A stretch of 24,686 nucleotides of DNA. Source: Pseudomonadota bacterium (GTDB lineage: Bacteria > Myxococcota_A > Polyangia > Polyangiales > Polyangiaceae). The translations under genes were made by a program, and so were the position numbers. The notes below the pieces were generated by a model, which saw nothing but the letters and a program-made list of their open reading frames with translations, had not been told where the DNA came from and ran no database searches. The stretch lies in the NCBI GenBank assembly GCA_023418705.1, contig JAEZYZ010000201.1, forward strand, positions 1 through 24,686, given 5' to 3'. This document shows, piece after piece, positions 22,010 through 24,686 of this stretch; the stretch's first letter is position 1; each line of letters opens with the position of its first letter.

Positions 22010-23150
22010 TGGCGGTCTCGCCGCGTGAACGGAAATAGATGCGCAAGAGGTCGCGGGCCACTTCGTTGGCCTTGCGCCGCCACACCTCGCCGTTCAAGAG
22101 CAGCACGCTGACCGCGATCGCCGGCCGCCGGCTGGGTGCAAATCCGATGAACCAGCTGGTGGTCGGCGCGTCGGCCGTCGGTTTCAAGGTGCCGGTCTTG
22201 CCAGCGACGCGAATGCCCCGCAGGTAGCTCATCCCGCTCGGATCGCTGAAGGCCTTGAGCGCGGTGCCGCTGTGCACCGTCACCTCCATCATGCGCGCCA
22301 GCCTGTGGGCGGTGCGGGCGGAGAGCACGCGCGTCGAGGGCGGGGCTTCGGCGTCGTGTGGCGCCTGCACGATGTGCAGCGGCACCGACCGCCCCCCCTT
22401 CGCGACGACGCTCGCGAGGTAGGCACCGCCGAGCGGCGTGAGCGTGCTGTCGCGAAACCCGGTGGCGGCGCGCGCGAAATCCAGGTCGTCGTGAGGCAAG
22501 CTCAGCGTCCCGGTCGTCACCGGCACGTCGAAGGGCAGGCGCTGGTTGAAGCCGAGCGCCTCCGCCGTCTCCAAGAGCTCCTCGCGATCCAGGTGCGCCG
22601 CCACCAGCTGCGCGAACGCCGCGTTTCGGCTGTGCCCGAGCGCCTGCGAAAATGGAGCGCAGAGGGCCGCGCCCGTGCGGGGCGGACGCAGGTGCTCCCG
22701 GTCGACGCGGCGCAAACCGCCGATGGTACAGACCCGCTTCGCCGGACTCACCGAGGTGTGTTCGAACAGCGCCGCGGCGGTCACCACCTTCATGACGCTG
22801 GCCGCCGGCGCGCGCGCCTCGAGCAGCACCGAACCACGCGCCTGCCCCGGCGCGGTCCGCTCCGCCCAAACCAGGACACCACCCGTCGCGAGATCGACGG
22901 CCACGATCGCTCCGGCGACCGGGGCCGCGCCCGCCAACAGCCGGTCGGCGCGGCGCTGCAGCTCCGGCTCCAGCGTGAGCTCCGTCCGCCCACCGCCGAC
23001 GGTCGGCGCGCTCGCTCCCTCGGCGGTGACGCGCAAGGCGCGGAGGTTCAGGCGCTGGGCGCCATCCGCCGCGCGAGCGTCGCCCGCGATGCCACCGAGC
23101 AGCAGCGCGATCCCGAGCAGAGCTCCGACCGATGACCTCGAAAGCGACAC
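21987..23150 (-). CDS. Secreted stand-alone penicillin-binding transpeptidase domain protein
   Basis: A 387-residue protein from GTG 23150 (AGGGA just upstream). A signal peptide of about 27 residues (LLGIALLLGGIAGDARA) replaces the membrane anchor. The PBP transpeptidase motifs are all present: Ser118-x-x-Lys121 (ASVMK), Ser174-Arg-Asn176 and Lys318-Thr-Gly-Thr. TSWFIGFAPS and GGAYLASVVAKGG are typical of PBP2/FtsI-like domains. The N-terminal dimerisation domain of class B PBPs is missing, and so is any transglycosylase. It may cross-link peptidoglycan in the periplasm, or be a penicillin-binding or beta-lactam-sensing homologue. Two Cys (141, 164) near the active-site groove may form a disulphide. 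No division or elongation partner gene is adjacent. Confidence 0.87.
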   Translation of the reverse strand: MSLSRSSVGALLGIALLLGGIAGDARAADGAQRLNLRALRVTAEGASAPTVGGGRTELTLEPELQRRADRLLAGAAPVAGAIVAVDLATGGVLVWAERTAPGQARGSVLLEARAPAASVMKVVTAAALFEHTSVSPAKRVCTIGGLRRVDREHLRPPRTGAALCAPFSQALGHSRNAAFAQLVAAHLDREELLETAEALGFNQRLPFDVPVTTGTLSLPHDDLDFARAATGFRDSTLTPLGGAYLASVVAKGGRSVPLHIVQAPHDAEAPPSTRVLSARTAHRLARMMEVTVHSGTALKAFSDPSGMSYLRGIRVAGKTGTLKPTADAPTTSWFIGFAPSRRPAIAVSVLLLNGEVWRRKANEVARDLLRIYFRSRGETAISDPADD

Positions 23151-23269
23151 GGTCCCTGGTTAGCGAGCTGGGCGGCGCTGGCCAATATTTTGAAGCTTCT
23201 CGAAGCGGATACCGAAGTGGCAGTTTCGGAGCCAAAAAGCGAGATCCGCCGCGGCCAAAGTCCCAAACG

Positions 23270-23299
23270 TTGCCTGCTCGCGATCGGCCCCCGTACGAT
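23270..23299 (+). promoter_or_regulatory. Sigma-70-type promoter candidate for the PilZ-like gene
   Basis: TTGCCT (23270-23275), an 18-nt spacer and TACGAT (23294-23299) precede the ATG at 23325. It supports the shorter start, because it lies inside the frame that the TTG at 23190 would use. Confidence 0.35.
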
Positions 23300-23324
23300 C
23301 CCTCTCGACGACGGGAGCAACGCC

Positions 23325-23657
23325 ATGATCGGACGCATCGGCTTGAGGGGACGGACGGACTTCGAGGTGGTGGCGCGCGAGGGGTCCTTGGCGGCGCGCT
23401 GTCGGGGCGTCGAGGTGTCGTCGAGCGGCATCGTGGTCGACCGCGGACGCGAGCTCTACGACCGTGATCAGCGGCTGGTCATGGAGCTCGAGCTGCGCCT
23501 GCCCGAGCAGCGTGAGCCCGTGCGCGCGCTCGCTCGACCCGTTTGGTACTACGGCACGCACCAGGCGCTCAAATTCGTCGCGATGACCGACGCCGATCGC
23601 CTGTGCCTGGCCGAGCACCTCGATCGCCTGCGCGAGCGCGGCGTGCGCCTGAACTGA
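23325..23657 (+). CDS. Small PilZ-like domain protein
   Basis: A 110-residue protein. ATG 23325 with GGGAG 7 nt upstream is preferred over TTG 23190, which lacks a ribosome binding site. The chain is a single PilZ-like beta barrel: ARCRGVEVSSSGIVVDRG contains the SxxG turn, followed by QRLVMELELRLP, VRALARPVWYY and HQALKFVAMTDADR, then a closing helix. PilZ domains bind c-di-GMP through an RxxxR plus D/NxSxxG pair. Here the Arg motif is not clear and the Asp/Asn position is Glu or Val, so binding may be lost or altered. It may adapt motility or polysaccharide output. It faces a convergent gene across repeat copy 4. Confidence 0.65.
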   Translation: MIGRIGLRGRTDFEVVAREGSLAARCRGVEVSSSGIVVDRGRELYDRDQRLVMELELRLPEQREPVRALARPVWYYGTHQALKFVAMTDADRLCLAEHLDRLRERGVRLN

Positions 23658-23679
23658 GCGCACATCGACGCCAACCCTA

Positions 23680-23740
23680 CCCCGCGCGAGCAAAGCGAGC
23701 GCACCCCTTCCCCGCGCGAGCGATAGCGAGCGCACCCCTT
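23680..23740 (+). repeat. Two tandem 30-31 nt units
   Basis: CCCCGCGCGAGCAAAGCGAG (start of unit 1, 23680-23709) and CCCCGCGCGAGCGATAGCGA (start of unit 2, 23710-23740) both end in GCGAGCGCACCCCTT. A third partial CCCCGCTCC follows. Each unit carries the direct repeat GCGAGC. It lies just after the PilZ-like stop. Confidence 0.7.
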
Positions 23741-23776
23741 CCCCGCTCCCGGCGTCCCGAGCACGCTCGAAGCCCA

Positions 23777-23866
23777 GCGCGACAAACGGTTTGCGGAGCA
23801 AGCCGTTCCCGGATGGGGGCCCCGATTCTTCGGGATCTCCCCTCTGGCAAACGGATCGGTGCTCCA
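23777..23866 (-). repeat. Composite hairpin repeat, copy 4 (internally deleted)
   Basis: Reading the minus strand, it begins TGGAGCACCGATCCGTTTGC, exactly as copy 2 does, then carries half of module B (around 23815-23840). It skips to the end of module A, GCGACAAACGGTTTGC on the plus strand at 23779-23794. One base differs in the B loop (ATTCTTCGGG for ATTCATCGGG). It starts 3 nt after the stop codon of the minus-strand gene at 23870. Confidence 0.75.
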
Positions 23867-23869
23867 GTT

Positions 23870-24686
23870 CTAGTGCCTGACGTCTTCCGCCGCCCGCAGC
23901 ACGTCCGGGTGCTTGCGTTGCTGCCGATGCAACGCGATGACCGCCGCACGCGCGCGCTTGTCCTTCGCGAGCGCGAGGGTCCGAACCGCCAGCACCCGCA
24001 GCGCCAGCGGCGCGGACGCCCCCGGCAGCTCCAGCTTCGCCAGCCGCTCCTCCGCCCCCTTCTTGTCCCCTCCCGCCGCTTCCACCAGCGCCCGCATCCA
24101 GTCACCGAGCGCACCGGCGGTGCTCGACGCCTTGTCGACCAGCTGCTTCGCCGCCTCGTGATCCTCTTTGGCGAGCAGCTCGTACAGCCGCTCCACGAGC
24201 GCGCGTGGCGTGAGCGTGCCCTGGTCGATGGCCACGGAGGACGCTTGCAGCGCGTCGTCCAGCCGCCCCTGATAGCGCCGCAATCGGGCCAGGCGCAGCG
24301 CATACGCCGGGCTCTCCGCGTCCGCCCAGCTCGCCGTCAGCTTGTCCGCCAGCTCCACCTGCCCCTCGTTCAACGCAGCGTCGATGGCGATCAGCTCACC
24401 CCACACGACCGCAGGCGTCGATAGCCGCTCGAGCTCCTCCGGCTCGAGCGCGCTCTGCCCCCCGAGCACCGCGCCGGCGGCCGCGAGCGCCGCCAGATCA
24501 TGGCGGCTGTCATCCGGCGTCCCCAAGTCCCCCAGCGCGCCGGCGAGCGCCGCGCCGTCCAGCAGCTCGTAGGCCACCGCCGCCCGCACCAGCGCCAGCT
24601 CGTGCGCGTCGGCCTGCAGGGAATCGATCGCCTTGTTCGCTTCCTCGAGGCGACCGCCGACCAGCGCGACGCGCGCGGCCAGGAGC
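23870..24686 (-). CDS. Helical-repeat (TPR-like) protein, partial, C-terminal part
   Basis: The frame is open from the right edge to a TAG at 23872-23870, giving 272 visible residues; the true start lies outside the window. An internal GTG at 24589 is not needed as a start, because the upstream codons (ARVALVGGRLEEANKAIDSL) continue the same pattern. The chain is Ala/Leu-rich paired helices with TPR-like spacing (AYALRLARLRRYQGRLDDAL; RALVEAAGGDKKGAEERLAK; LALRVLAVRTLALAKDKRAR). Such solenoids serve as protein-binding scaffolds. No catalytic motif or membrane segment is visible in this part. It ends directly at repeat copy 4 and converges on the PilZ-like gene. Confidence 0.75.
   Translation of the reverse strand, partial: LLAARVALVGGRLEEANKAIDSLQADAHELALVRAAVAYELLDGAALAGALGDLGTPDDSRHDLAALAAAGAVLGGQSALEPEELERLSTPAVVWGELIAIDAALNEGQVELADKLTASWADAESPAYALRLARLRRYQGRLDDALQASSVAIDQGTLTPRALVERLYELLAKEDHEAAKQLVDKASSTAGALGDWMRALVEAAGGDKKGAEERLAKLELPGASAPLALRVLAVRTLALAKDKRARAAVIALHRQQRKHPDVLRAAEDVRH

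Overview
The window looks like ordinary chromosome from a high-GC myxobacterium, most likely of the Polyangia/Sorangiineae type. This is inferred from the very GC-rich codon use, the PilB and PilT sequences, a DUF2330 protein with a MYXO-CTERM-like tail, a PEGA-domain surface protein, several lipoproteins and a lipoprotein resembling the AgmX/PglI C-terminal family. I see no rRNA, tRNA, CRISPR array, transposase or phage gene.

Layout. 1-2371 (+): the tail of an unknown Pro/Ala-rich protein, a secreted TPR-PEGA-barrel protein, then an overlapping pair made of a nucleotidyltransferase and a small protein, laid out like a toxin-antitoxin module. 2372-2822: a repeat-bearing leader. 2823-4796 (+): acetyl-CoA synthetase. 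It converges on an M20 deacylase resembling eukaryotic acetylornithine deacetylase (4966-6261, -). 6330-7858 (+): a translationally coupled nucleotidyltransferase and HAD phosphatase, probably a head-group or phosphonate-type pathway. 7859-8360: stacked repeats. 8361-10123 (+): a lipoprotein, a pteridine-reductase-like SDR and an 83-residue conserved-looking protein. 10142-14369 (-): an outer-membrane barrel protein and the type IV pilus motor operon pilB-pilT. 14965-16911 (+): a rhodanese-ThiF/MoeB sulfur-carrier activating enzyme behind a palindromic operator-like site, and a lipoprotein. 16912-17289: a repeat. 17290-20094 (-): a PAP2/Aur1-like membrane enzyme, a zinc-ribbon membrane protein and a NudL-type Nudix hydrolase. 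20246-22009 (+): the DUF2330 protein, overlapping tail to tail with a secreted lone transpeptidase (21987-23150, -). 23325-23657 (+): a small PilZ-like protein. 23870-24686 (-): the end of a helical-repeat protein.

The strongest unusual signal lies between the genes. One family (four copies, near 2451, 4799, 8241 and 23777) is a composite of two hairpin modules bounded by GCTCTAGA-like motifs. It sits right against stop codons, has different stem sequences that still pair, and in one case supplies the stop codon of the facing gene. A second family (copies at 7884-8168 and 16987-17232) is MITE-like, with terminal inverted repeats based on CTGTTTTTGTTCACA. Both families meet in the 7.9-8.3 kb gap. 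No complete new multi-gene system is evident. The best candidates for unstudied biology are the hairpin repeats, the nucleotidyltransferase/small-protein pair and the nucleotidyltransferase-phosphatase pair.
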